NCBI GenBank assembly: GCA_963855995.1
Contig: OY979721.1
Coordinates: forward strand, 16,471,893-16,535,892
Source of the DNA: Muricea muricata
Lineage: Eukaryota; Cnidaria; Anthozoa; Malacalcyonacea; Plexauridae
Direction of reading: 5' to 3'
Length of the DNA stretch: 64,000 bases
Part shown: piece after piece, positions 47,101-56,949 of the stretch
Numbering within the stretch: position 1 is the stretch's first letter
Layout: each line of letters starts with the position of its first letter
Translations under genes and position numbers: made by a program
The notes under the pieces: model-generated
Told to the model about the DNA's origin: nothing
The model's input: only the letters and a program-made list of their open reading frames with translations
Database searches by the model: none

Positions 47101-49132
47101 ATTGTTAATCTTTCTTTAATAAAGTTGTAATAATTTCCATTTCTAGTTGGTCTAGTCTTACATGTAGTGTATGTTGGTTATTCTTGGGTTTTCATCACTG
47201 CACCATTACACCGTAAATCTGGTCAACCTCGAGGGCCAACATCAATAGTATTGGTGCCTATGCTGTACTGCACGGATTATGATACACTGTAAACATCTGA
47301 CTGTGTCTTGATTTAGAATACTCCTCACTGAAGTCTAGTATGTGAAACCCAAGAAAGAATACAAACTTAAAAACTCTAAAATTTGAATACTAAATATAGT
47401 ACTGCTTAAACCTTTCTTTTGTCATGTCAAGACTTGCTCATCAAAAAAGTGTCAAAATTTGCTGGCAATGAGAAATATGAACCATGGATATATAGTGTTG
47501 GCGCTCTGAAACTTTTATCTGGGAATTCTGTTCTTCGTAAGACTATGGTTACGAATGGTTGTATAGAAGCACTGGGTGTTGTACTAAGTTATATTATTGA
47601 GCAGGTAAAAGAATGAATTGTTTTGCTCACAAAAACGGGGGGGGGGGAGCGTTGTACCAAAGTTGGGTAGTCTATCTACGAGGGGATAGTCATTTTTTTC
47701 AAATGTCACTGGTAGCATAGTCAGCCCGACAATATAGTGTCGCTATGCAAATATTTTCATGTTCATTGACTTTGAAAACAATCAATTTCTAAAGAAATGA
47801 ATAATAATGATAATTTGAAATTAGCTTGAAGACAAATATCTTTCATCATCAAATACAGACATCTCTCTCTAATGCAAACAACTCTCTCTAATGCAAACAT
47901 CTTTCTCTAATACAGATATCTTTCTCTAATACAGACATCTCTCTCTAATACAGACAACTCTCTAATACCGACATCTCTCTCTAATACATGCATCTTTCTC
48001 TAATACATGCATCTCTCTCTAATACAGACATCTCTCTCTCCAATACAGACCTCTCTCTCTAATACAATCTCTCATACAACCGAACCCTGTAGATTAAATG
48101 TTGCTATATAGCATTGTCTGTATGTAGTTAGTGTGATATTAACTATGCCAAAACATGATTTAGAATAATACAGATGTTAAAGTGAACAAGAAGAACACCA
48201 ACTTATTATTTCCAGTAAGTGAAAAGTGACCGTGAGTAACATCATTGTGAGATGGTATACACTGTACTCCACTTACTTAGCGGGAAATTCATTGTGAACT
48301 GAGGATATGCTTGATATTTGTGTAGGTAACAGCCGTCCTGAGAAACCTGGCTGACGTCAGTGGCAGTAGAGATCTATTTTTGAAGAAAAACATTCTGCGT
48401 GAGCTATTGTCTATTTTAAAAATATTTAAAACTGACAGTGACGTCGTCATGAATATCTGTCGTATTTTGAGGTACGTTAGTTTGTGTACCTTACCTTAGT
48501 TCACCTCATGTGGTTGGACTTGCTTTAAAATTTAATTTTCTCTATTTTCCAGCAAAATGACTTTATATGATGAATGTTGCACTGCAGTAAGTTCTGTTGT
48601 CTACTGTTTTGAGGCGTTTCTTCGTGTGCTTTCCATTCATCTAAAGTCACAGGTAATGTATATATTGTCTCGGCAAACATTTCAGCAGGAGCTCACAGTC
48701 ATTTATTAAAATTTATGATCTTCGTTTTCAGGAAATCGTGGTGAGAGTGTTATTTATTCTTGGAAATTTAACAACGAAAAGTGATGAAACTCGACAAAAC
48801 TTGTATTTTACCAAGGCCTCTACAAAACGCCTTCTCACGGTGTTTCAGTTCTACTTTAAGAAAAATATTGAGGTAGGATATTTGTTTTGCTTGTCGTGTA
48901 CTGCGAGGGTTTCCAAGTATTGTAAAGCACTGTAAATACTCTGCACGCATTAATAACTCAAATGATTAATTAGATTGAGACAGCATTTCATTGACATTAT
49001 AATTCACTGGCGTCTGAATCATTAGGTTTGAGTTCTACCAAGAGATGCCGCCATGATATATGTTTTACTTTCTAGTCGTGTAAGACTACTGAGGGCAATG
49101 AGCAAGAAACCACGGAGGATATTTTGAACAAG
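44182..49132 (+). CDS. ARMC2: ARMC2, armadillo-repeat ciliary protein, 5' part
   Basis: ARMC2 helps assemble motile cilia and sperm flagella; its algal orthologue carries radial spokes into the flagellum by intraflagellar transport. Ten exons: 44,182-44,399; 45,630-45,774; 46,253-46,864; 46,987-47,089; 47,432-47,604; 48,164-48,214; 48,326-48,471; 48,553-48,652; 48,732-48,872; 49,076-49,132. They total 1,746 nt (582 codons) in one frame. The N-terminus carries the family signature (SAEIVAEARTSVR, then TPVESQRTLFG and RPPSAF), followed by a disordered basic linker. The armadillo region begins around KLSRLYKEHVRPILKEMD and continues with AVLRNLADVSGSRDLF and VVRVLFILGNLT. The frame is open at the last donor (AAG|GTAGGC). 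The remaining armadillo repeats were not found before 64,000, so the gene either continues past the window or is interrupted by the repeat block that follows. Confidence 0.9.
47660..47850 (-). repeat. Dispersed repeat related to 39,060-39,260
   Basis: In reverse complement this intron segment carries CATTTCTTTAGAAATTGATT and GTCAATGAACATGAAAATAT, followed by TTTGCATAGCGACA. It resembles the two-copy repeat in vWA intron 3. It lies in ARMC2 intron 5. Confidence 0.55.
47860..48090 (+). repeat. 18-19-bp minisatellite (CTCTCTAATACAGACAT) in ARMC2 intron 5
   Basis: About twelve diverged copies of a unit like TCTCTCTAATACAGACATC. The same unit recurs near the right end of the window (63,545-64,000). 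Confidence 0.85.
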
Positions 49133-49440
49133 GTAGGCGTTTAATAAAATCTCATCTATTATGATTACCTGTTATGCGTTGATAACGTAATGAATCTTGG
49201 CAAAGTAGAAAAAATTGTGTGAAGAACTTATTAAAACTGTCTAAGATTTCCTAACATCAATATGTTTGTTTCTCTGCTTTTAGTTATTTTCAAAAAACTT
49301 TTGTACGTATTTTCAAAATAAGAAATCATATGACTATCAAATATCATGTGACCTATAACCCGTTTTCCTTGAATCTCAATATTGAGATCGAGGCAGTATT
49401 TGATTGATATGGTTTATACTTATTAACATAAACCGCTATT
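49133..49440. other. ARMC2 intron or downstream sequence
   Basis: Starts with the donor of ARMC2 exon 10. No further exon, repeat or RNA gene recognised. Confidence 0.4.
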
Positions 49441-49454
49441 TGTCGAAAGAGAGA

Positions 49455-49720
49455 TAATCTAATCTTCGCGCCTCGCGCCTTTTCTTCGCGCCTCGCGCCT
49501 TTTCTTCGCGACTCGCGCCTTTTCTTCGCGCCTCGCGCCTTTTTTCGCGCCTTTTTTCGCGCCTTTTTTTCGCGCCTTTTTTTCGCGCCTTTTTTTCGCG
49601 CCTTTTTTTCGCGCCTTTTTTCGCGCCTTACTTTTCATGCTTTTTTTTCGTGCCTTTTTTCTGCCGTTTTTCCCGCGCCTTATTCCCGGCCTCGCGTTTT
49701 TTTCGCTAAAAGTTCATTAA
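49455..49720 (+). repeat. Tandem TTTTTTCGCGCC array, left copy
   Basis: Units of 11-14 bp, of the form T(6-7)CGCGCC with interspersed CTCGCGCC, are repeated about 20 times. They include at least seven TTTTCGCGCC matches, identical in sequence to an E2F-type binding site. The right edge reads CGCTAAAAGTTCATTAAATT. The same array in reverse orientation, with the same edge, lies at 61,008-61,202. Confidence 0.9.
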
Positions 49721-49783
49721 ATTATTCTTAAAAATTGCCATCATCATCTTTTAATGTATAGGGAGAAAGAAACTTGCTAAATA

Positions 49784-50724
49784 GTCCGGTGGCTTAGCAC
49801 GATTTTTTTCCAAGGTCTATACAGAGTGTACAAAAGCACCAAACTTGGCATAAATGTCGTGTAGGGGATGCTTATCAATATTAAGACCGGTGCCCACTCA
49901 AACAAGTTCAGGGAAGGGAGTTTTAGGGGGTGAAAAAATGCAAAAAATGTTTAATTGGGCTTCCTGTGGAATAAAAAACTAAAAGGCTGTTTTACAATCG
50001 ATAAGTCATCAAAAGGTATATCAAAGAATCAAGGAATTAGATATATGGTAACTAAAATTGTATTTGTCAATATTGTGCCTAATGGATAATGAATAACTAA
50101 TGGCTTAATTTGAAAGAAATTTGTAGAGTAGTGCCCAGTCTCTCTCTCTCAGTCATCCAAGATGGCGGATACATAGCTCCACTGGATGAGATGTAAGTAT
50201 CTCTAAAATTGGTCGCAAGAAGCGATTTCGTTTACTTTTAAAATATTTATAAGTTTATACTGCTTACAAATAAACTTTCGTTGGCGTAATAACTGTATCT
50301 TAGGCTAAAAAAATGCTTATTCGTAAACATTTTCTATTTTTTCTAGGTTCGATTATTTGCAATGTCGGACTTTAATTGGGAAAAATGTATCAAATGCCAA
50401 AAGGAAACCGATGAACAACTAAGGTGTCCCACAAAGGCCTACTCCTTTGATAAAACTGTGTATGAAAGTTTCCTTAGGAATGTAGATGAATTTAAGAGAC
50501 TGAATGCACTACCAGCAGTTGTGTGCTTAGATGTTGGCTCGGCTACGGTTGATGACCTAGTTAAAAACGAATCAAAATGGCATAGGAGTTGCCATTTAAA
50601 GTTTAGCTTGAGTAAACTCCAAAAGGCTCAGCAACGTGTCAATAATAATATGAACATTAGCTCTTGTAATGAACCCCAAACCACCAAGCGAACAAGCAAA
50701 CGTATAAACCAAAGTGTTAGGCAC
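49784..50724 (+). repeat. Palindromic duplication, left arm
   Basis: This ~940-bp segment is repeated in reverse complement at 51,268-52,184 with a few per cent divergence. It carries, in order, non-coding sequence (GGTGGCTTAGCA, CTATACAGAGTGTACAAAAG), a promoter-like CCAAGATGGCGG, a 5' UTR donor, an intron, an acceptor and the start of a coding exon. Confidence 0.9.
50155..50165 (+). promoter_or_regulatory. YY1-like site at the start of the duplicated gene
   Basis: CCAAGATGGCGG matches the AAGATGGCGGC-type YY1 element and lies about 30 bp upstream of a 5' UTR splice donor (GAT|GTAAGTATC at 50,193). The mirrored copy is at about 51,810 on the minus strand. Confidence 0.4.
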
Positions 50725-50748
50725 TGCTGTGTCTCACTATTCTGTTAA
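50362..50748 (+). pseudogene. CxxC-type protein N-terminus, truncated copy (left arm)
   Basis: A 5' UTR exon (ending 50,192) and an intron precede the coding exon, which starts at 50,347 with ATG at 50,362. The protein begins MSDFNWEKCIKCQKETDEQ, giving a CxxC pair. It continues through YESFLRNVDEFKRLNALP and WHRSCHLKFSLSKLQKAQQ, where a second Cys/His pair could complete a small zinc-binding module. This layout matches a large, uncharacterised family I recall from cnidarian genomes. Homology with the right arm stops at about codon 120 and the frame ends soon after in unrelated sequence, so this copy encodes only the N-terminal module. Confidence 0.55.
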
Positions 50749-50791
50749 TCTTTTAAGTTAAGACCATTTAGAACCATTGATGTAAAGGACT

Positions 50792-51618
50792 TTAAGCTAG
50801 CTGGTACAGATGTGTACAGATGTGTTCATTCTTTAGACGAAATCTGTTGATAGATTTTTCAACCCCCAGATCTTTCAGTCGATTTTCGTACATGCTATGC
50901 AACTCTGCCACGACAAAGAAATGAACTCCATCTTCAACAGAGTTTTCTATGAAATCCGTGAGTTCAAGAAAAGCCCTTGTTTCATTAAAGATCTTTGCTT
51001 CATCATCTTCGCCACTCTCTGCTCGTCTTTCTTTCTTTAAAAAGGTCTTGTGTCTATTACGAATATCTGTTAAGCAGCCAATGTGGTTCTTTGCTTCTAT
51101 TGCTACCAGGTCACTTCCACCAGAAATCTTAGCTGACAGGTCATAATCGTTCAAGTCATAAATCATCCTTCTCAGATTTTTGTCAGACTCATCACTAGAA
51201 AATCTGTGCAATGCACTAATATCAGCCCCTTTCTCAAAAAAATACAAACATTTACAAAACTGTCAACACTTTGGTTACGTTTGCTTATTCGCTTGGTGGT
51301 TTGGGGTTCATTACAAGAGCTAATGTTCATATTATTATTGACACGTTGCTGAGCCTTTTGGAGTTTACTCATGCTAAACTTTAAATGGCAACTCCTATGC
51401 CATTTTGATTCGTTTTTAACTAGGTCATCAACCGTAGCCGAGTCAACATCTAAGCACACAACTGCTGGTAGTGCATTCAGTCTCTTAAATTCATCTACAT
51501 TCCTAAGGAAACTTTCATACACAGTTTTATCAAAGGAGTTGGCCTTTGTGGGACACCTTAGTTGTTCATCGGTTTCTTTTTGGCATTTGATACATTTTTC
51601 CCAATTAAAGTCCGACAT
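50792..51618 (-). pseudogene. CxxC-type protein, longer copy with frameshift (right arm and centre)
   Basis: On the minus strand the same N-terminus (ATG at 51,618) runs to 51,172. A second frame, 51,247-50,792, continues the protein with DISALHRFSSDESDKNLRRM, SAKISGGSDLVAIEAKNHI and CLTDIRNRHKTFLKKERR. The two frames overlap, with one frameshift near 51,240. The second part resembles the next domain of the same uncharacterised family (a Cys, then LHR..S.E.D..LR, and a later H..CL...R). The sequence downstream of 50,792 is lost at the palindrome centre. Function unknown. The retained intron and 5' UTR show a DNA-level duplication and not a retrocopy. Confidence 0.55.
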
Positions 51619-52184
51619 TGCAAATAATCGAACCTAGAAAAAATAGAAAATGTTTACGAATAAGCATTTTTTAGCCTGAGATACAGTTATTACGCCAACT
51701 AAAGTTTATTTGTAGGATAAACCTATAAAAATTTTAAAAGTAAAAGAAATCGCTTCTAGCGACCAATTTTAGAGATACTTACATCTCATTCAGTGGAGCT
51801 TTTTATCCGCCATCTTGGATGACGGAGAGAGAGAGAGACTGGGCACTACCTCCACAAATTTCTTTCAAATTAATTCATTTATTCACATTTTTTAGGCACA
51901 ATATTGAAAAATACAATTTTAGTTACCATATATTTAATTCCTTGATTCTTTGATATACCTTTTGATGACTTATCGATTGTAAAACAGCCTTTTGGTTTTT
52001 ATATCACAGGCAGCCCAATTAAAGATTTTTTGCATTTTTTCACCCCCTAAAACTCCCTTCCCTGAACTTGTTTGAGTGGGCACCGGTCTTAATATTGATA
52101 AGCATCCCCTACACGACATTTATGCCAAGTTTGGTGCTTTTGTACACTCTGTATAGATAAAATTGCTAAGCCACCGGACTAAAA
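51268..52184 (-). repeat. Palindromic duplication, right arm
   Basis: Reverse-complement partner of 49,784-50,724. It retains the same splice acceptor before the ATG, the same 5' UTR donor (at about 51,780) and the same CCAAGATGGCGG site. Confidence 0.9.
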
Positions 52185-52499
52185 CAAGTGACTCTACTAT
52201 TATTCATTAACTGGAACGATAACTCGGCAATAAAGCCGTTTTTTCACTGGCAAATTTTTGTCGCGCAAGTCTTCTATCTTATAAGCTCTCAACTAGGACA
52301 AATTAGATTCTTAATTAATAGTTCATTTCAATTTGAGTAGAACCGTACACATGTCACATCGCGCGAAAGTAATCGCCAGCAAAAAATCGGCTTATGAATA
52401 CTGTGTATTACTTATGAATACTGTCCAATGTCATATGTCATTAGTCAAATGTCTGAAAATAACATAGAATAAATAAGTACAAAATTAGGGGGGGTTACC

Positions 52500-53138
52500 C
52501 CTGATTAATTAAAGTCTGATTATGAACAGTTATATGATTATTTTGTTTCAAATAATTTGCTATCCGATCATCAATTTGGTTTTAGACAGTTTCACTCCAC
52601 AGCATCAACCCTTTTAGATAGCACAAATGAGTGGCTTAGTTAATATGGACCGTTGTGAAATTAATATTGCAGTATTTCTAGACTTACAAAAAGCTTTTGA
52701 TACGATAAATCACGATATTCTTTTAAAGAAACTTGAAAGGTATGGCATGGGATCACCAGTGTTGAATCTTTTAAGAAATTACCTAACAGACAGAACTTAG
52801 ATGTGCTCAGTAAATGGCGTATTGTCCTGTTCAAAAACAGTTGCGTGTAGTGTTCCTCAAGGCTCGACTTGGTCCACTTCTATTCTTAATTTACATAAAC
52901 GATTTACCAGGTAGTTTGGGGTTTTCGTCGGCAAGAATGTTTGCTGATGATACTACATTAACTGCCTCTGGTGAATCAGTTCTAGATGCTGAGGTGGCCA
53001 TCAATCATGACCTTGCAAATATCAAACAATGTCTCTCAGCAAATAAATTATCACTAAATCTTGTCAAAACTGAGTATTTATCAATCGGATCAAGGCATAA
53101 CATAAATAACTTATTTCATGCTCCCAAAGTGCATGTTG
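52500..53138 (+). mobile_element. LINE reverse transcriptase fragment, 5' part
   Basis: Broken RT frames with NNLLSDHQFGFRQFHSTAST, AVFLDLQKAFDTINHDIL, a GPLLFLIYINDL block and the catalytic FADD in RMFADDTTLTASG. A stop (TAG at 52,798) and a frameshift near 52,640 disrupt it. The copy is cut off at 53,138 by the foldback element. Its last 270 bp are repeated at 59,766-60,035. It is related to, but distinct from, the LINE at 4,850-7,150. Confidence 0.85.
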
Positions 53139-53424
53139 TAGTACTCACTCTTAAGCGCTTAAGATAATATTCTCCCTCTCCAAAATGCATGGTTACATAA
53201 ATGTAGCTGTATACAAGACCGAATTTTGGGAGAGGTGCGCGCCTCCTCTGGGAATAGGAGAGGTGCACACCTCCCCAAAAAAACCCCCACATTCCCTTAC
53301 AATTTCTCCAAAATCTGGCCTTGGTTATATGTTAACTCGGTTTTTGCATGCATGCCACTTGATTTCTTATCTTTACTTCAAAGTTCAAATGGTCATTGTG
53401 GCCATGCATGTGTCTTTAGTATTG

Positions 53425-54424
53425 GAAAATGTTATTATAAGGATTGAAATTATTGTTTTCAGAGCTTTTATGACTTTGGTTAAATAGGAACAAATTTTGT
53501 CATTGTTTAACCAAGCCTATTATTACACGAATTATTATGTATTTAGTGTTTGAAAATGTTATTATAAGGATTGAAATTATTGTCGTTTTCAGAGATTTTA
53601 TGACTGGTTGAATAGGAACAAATTTTGTGATTATTTAACCAAGCCTATTATTGCACGAATTATTGTGTTTTTAATGTTTAAAAATGTTATTATAAGGGCT
53701 GCTGTATTGTTTTCAGAGATTTTACGACTTTGGTTAAATAGGAACAAATTTTGTCATTATTTAACCAAGCCTATTATTACACGAATTATTGTGTCTTTAG
53801 TGTTGGAAAATGTTATTATAAGGATTGAAATTACTGTTTTCAGAGATTTTATGAGTTTGGTTAAACATGATCAAATTTTGTCATTATTTAACCAAGCCTA
53901 TTATTACACGAATTATTGTGTCTTTAGTGTTGGAAAATGTTATTATAAGGATTGAAATTATTGTTTTCAGAGATTTTATGACTTTGGTTAAATAGGTATA
54001 AATTTTGTCATTATTTAACCAAGCCTATTATTACACGAATTATTGTATCTTCAGTGTTGGAAAATGTTATTAGAAGGATTGAAATTATTGTTTTCAGAGA
54101 TTTTACGACTTTGGTTAAATAGGAACAAATTTTGCCATTATTTAACCAAGCCTATTATTACACGAATTATTATGTATTTAGTGTTTGAAAATGTTATTAT
54201 AAGGATTGAAATTATTGTTTTCAAAGATTTTATGACTTTGGTTGAATAGGAACAATTTTTGTGATTATTTAACCAAGCCTATTATTGCACGAATTATTGT
54301 GTCTTTAGTGTTGGAAAATGTTATTATAACGGCTGCTGTATTGTTTTCAGAGATTTTATGAGTTTGGTTAAACATGATCAAATTTTGTCATTATTTAACC
54401 AAGCCTATTATTACACGAATTATT
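53425..54424 (+). repeat. 127-bp tandem repeats, forward block
   Basis: About eight copies of the 127-bp unit, with AAAATGTTATTATAAGGATTG marking each one. The block ends abruptly at GAATTATT|GATCATG, where the orientation flips. Confidence 0.88.
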
Positions 54425-56660
54425 GATCATGTTTAATCAAAGTCATAAAATCTCTGAAAACAATACAGCAGTCCTTATAATAACATTTTTAAACACAAAA
54501 GACACAATAATTCGTGTAATAATAGGCTTGGTTAAATAATGACAAAATTTGATCATGTTTAACCAAACTCATAAAATCTCTGAAAACAATACAGCACTAA
54601 CAGCAGCCCTTACAACAACATTTTCCAACACTAAAGACACAATAATTCGTGTAATAATAGCTTCGTTAAACAATGACAAAATTTGTACATATTTAACCAA
54701 AGTTATAAAATCTCTGAAAACAGTAACTTCAATCCTTATAATAACATTTTCCAACACTAAAGACACAATAATTCGTGTAATAATGGGCTTGGTTAAACAA
54801 TGACCAAATTTGCACATATTTAACCAAAGTTATAAAATCTCTGAAAACAGTAACTTCAATCCTTATAATAACATTTTCCAACACTAAAGACACAATAATT
54901 CGTGTAATAATGGGCTTGGTTAAACAATGACCAAATTTGTACATATTTAACCAAAGTTATAAAATCTCTGAAAACAGTAACTTCAATCCTTATAATAACA
55001 TTTTCCAACACTAAAGACACAATAATTCGTGTAATAATGGGCTTGGTTAAACAATGACCAAATTTGTACATATTCAACCAAAGTTATAAAATCTCTGAAA
55101 ACAGTAACTTCAATCCTTATAATAACATTTTTAAACATTAAAGACACAATAATTCGTGTAATAATGGGCTTGGTTAAACAATGACAAAATTTGTACATAT
55201 TTAACCAAAGTTATAAAATCTCTGAAAACAGTAACTTCAATCCTTATAATAACATTTTTAAACATTAAAGACACAATAATTCGTGTAATAATGGGCTTGG
55301 TTAAACAATGACAAAATTTGTACATATTTAACCAAAGTTATAAAATCTCTGAAAACAGTAACTTCAATCCTTATAATAACATTTTCCAACACTAAAGACA
55401 CAATAATTCGTGTAATAATGGGCTTGGTTAAACAATGACAAAATTTGTACATATTTAACCAAAGTTATAAAATCTCTGAAAACAGTAACTTCAATCCTTA
55501 TAATAACATTTTTAAACACTAAAGACACAATAATTCGTGTAATAATGGGCTTGGTTAAACAATGACAAAATTTGTACATATTTAACCAAAGTTATAAAAT
55601 CTCTGAAAACAGTAACTTCAATCCTTATAATAACATTTTTAAACATTAAAGACACAATAATTCGTGTAATAATAGGCTTGGTTAAATAATGACAAAATTT
55701 GATCATGTTTAACCAAACTCATAAAATCTCTGAAAACAATACAGCACTAACAGCAGCCCTTACAACAACATTTTCCAACACTAAAGACACAATAATTCGT
55801 GTAATAATAGCTTCGTTAAACAATGACAAAATTTGTACATATTTAACCAAAGTTATAAAATCTCTGAAAACAGTAACTTCAATCCTTATAATAACATTTT
55901 TAAACATTAAAGACAAAATAATTCGTGTAATAATGGGCTTGGTTAAATAATGGCAAAATTTGTTCCTATTTAACCAAAGTCGTAAAATCTCTGAAAACAA
56001 TAATTTCAATCCTTCTAATAACATTTTCCAACACTGAAGATACAATAATTCGTGTAATAATAGGCTTGGTTAAATAATGACAAAATTTATACCTATTTAA
56101 CCAAAGTCATAAAATCTCTGAAAACAATAATTTCAATCCTTATAATAACATTTTCCAACACTAAAGACACAATAATTCGTGTAATAATAGGCTTGGTTAA
56201 ATAATGACAAAATTTGATCATGTTTAACCAAACTCATAAAATCTCTGAAAACAGTAATTTCAATCCTTATAATAACATTTTCCAACACTAAAGACACAAT
56301 AATTCGTGTAATAATAGACTTGGTTAAATAATGACAAAATTTGTTCCTATTTAACCAAAGTCGTAAAATCTCTGAAAACAATACAGCAGCCCTTATAATA
56401 ACATTTTTAAACATTAAAAACACAATAATTCGTGCAATAATAGGCTTGGTTAAATAATCACAAAATTTGTTCCTATTCAACCAGTCATAAAATCTCTGAA
56501 AACGACAATAATTTCAATCCTTATAATAACATTTTCAAACACTAAATACATAATAATTCGTGTAATAATAGGCTTGGTTAAACAATGACAAAATTTGTTC
56601 CTATTTAACCGAAGTCATAAAATCTCTGAAAACAATAATTTCAATCCTTATAATAACATT
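54425..56660 (-). repeat. 127-bp tandem repeats, reverse block
   Basis: About seventeen copies of the same unit in reverse complement. Landmarks at 54,729, 54,856 and 54,983 are exactly 127 bp apart. Central copies (54.7-55.7 kb) are nearly identical to each other, which suggests recent amplification or gene conversion. Confidence 0.9.
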
Positions 56661-56949
56661 TTCCAATACTAAAGACACATGCATGGCCACAATGACCATT
56701 TGAACTTTGAAGTAAAGATAAGAAATCAAGTGGCATGCATGCAAAAACCGAGTTAACATATAACCAAGGCCAGATTTTGGAGAAATTGTAAGGGAATGTG
56801 GGGGTTTTTTTGGGGAGGTGTGCACCTCTCCTATTCCCAGAGGAGGCGCGCACCTCTCCCAAAATTTGGTCTTGTATACAACTACATTTATGTAACCATG
56901 CATTTTGGAGAGGGAGAATATTATCTTAAGCGCTTAAGAGTGAGTACTA

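Larger units (their letters stand above)
53141..56947. mobile_element. 3.8-kb foldback element built of 127-bp repeats
   Basis: The ends are near-identical inverted repeats: GTACTCACTCTTAAGCGC at 53,141 and GCGCTTAAGAGTGAGTAC ending 56,947, flanked by TA on each side. Unique terminal segments of about 285 bp carry GGAGAGGTGCGCGCCTCC and other GC-rich palindromes. They lead into tandem 127-bp units. About 8 units run one way (53,425-54,424) and about 17-18 run the other way (54,425-56,660). Each unit contains TTTTCAGAGATTTTATGACT and ACACGAATTATTGTGTCTTT. Short frames of 60-115 codons recur through the repeats but show no domain. No transposase is present, so it is a non-autonomous foldback element. 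Confidence 0.9.

Noticed and set aside
48587-48652. Splice donor at 48,587 (GCA|GTAAGT) in ARMC2
   Set aside because: The frame continues through it with plausible armadillo sequence to a second donor at 48,653, and the next exon is in phase with the longer form.
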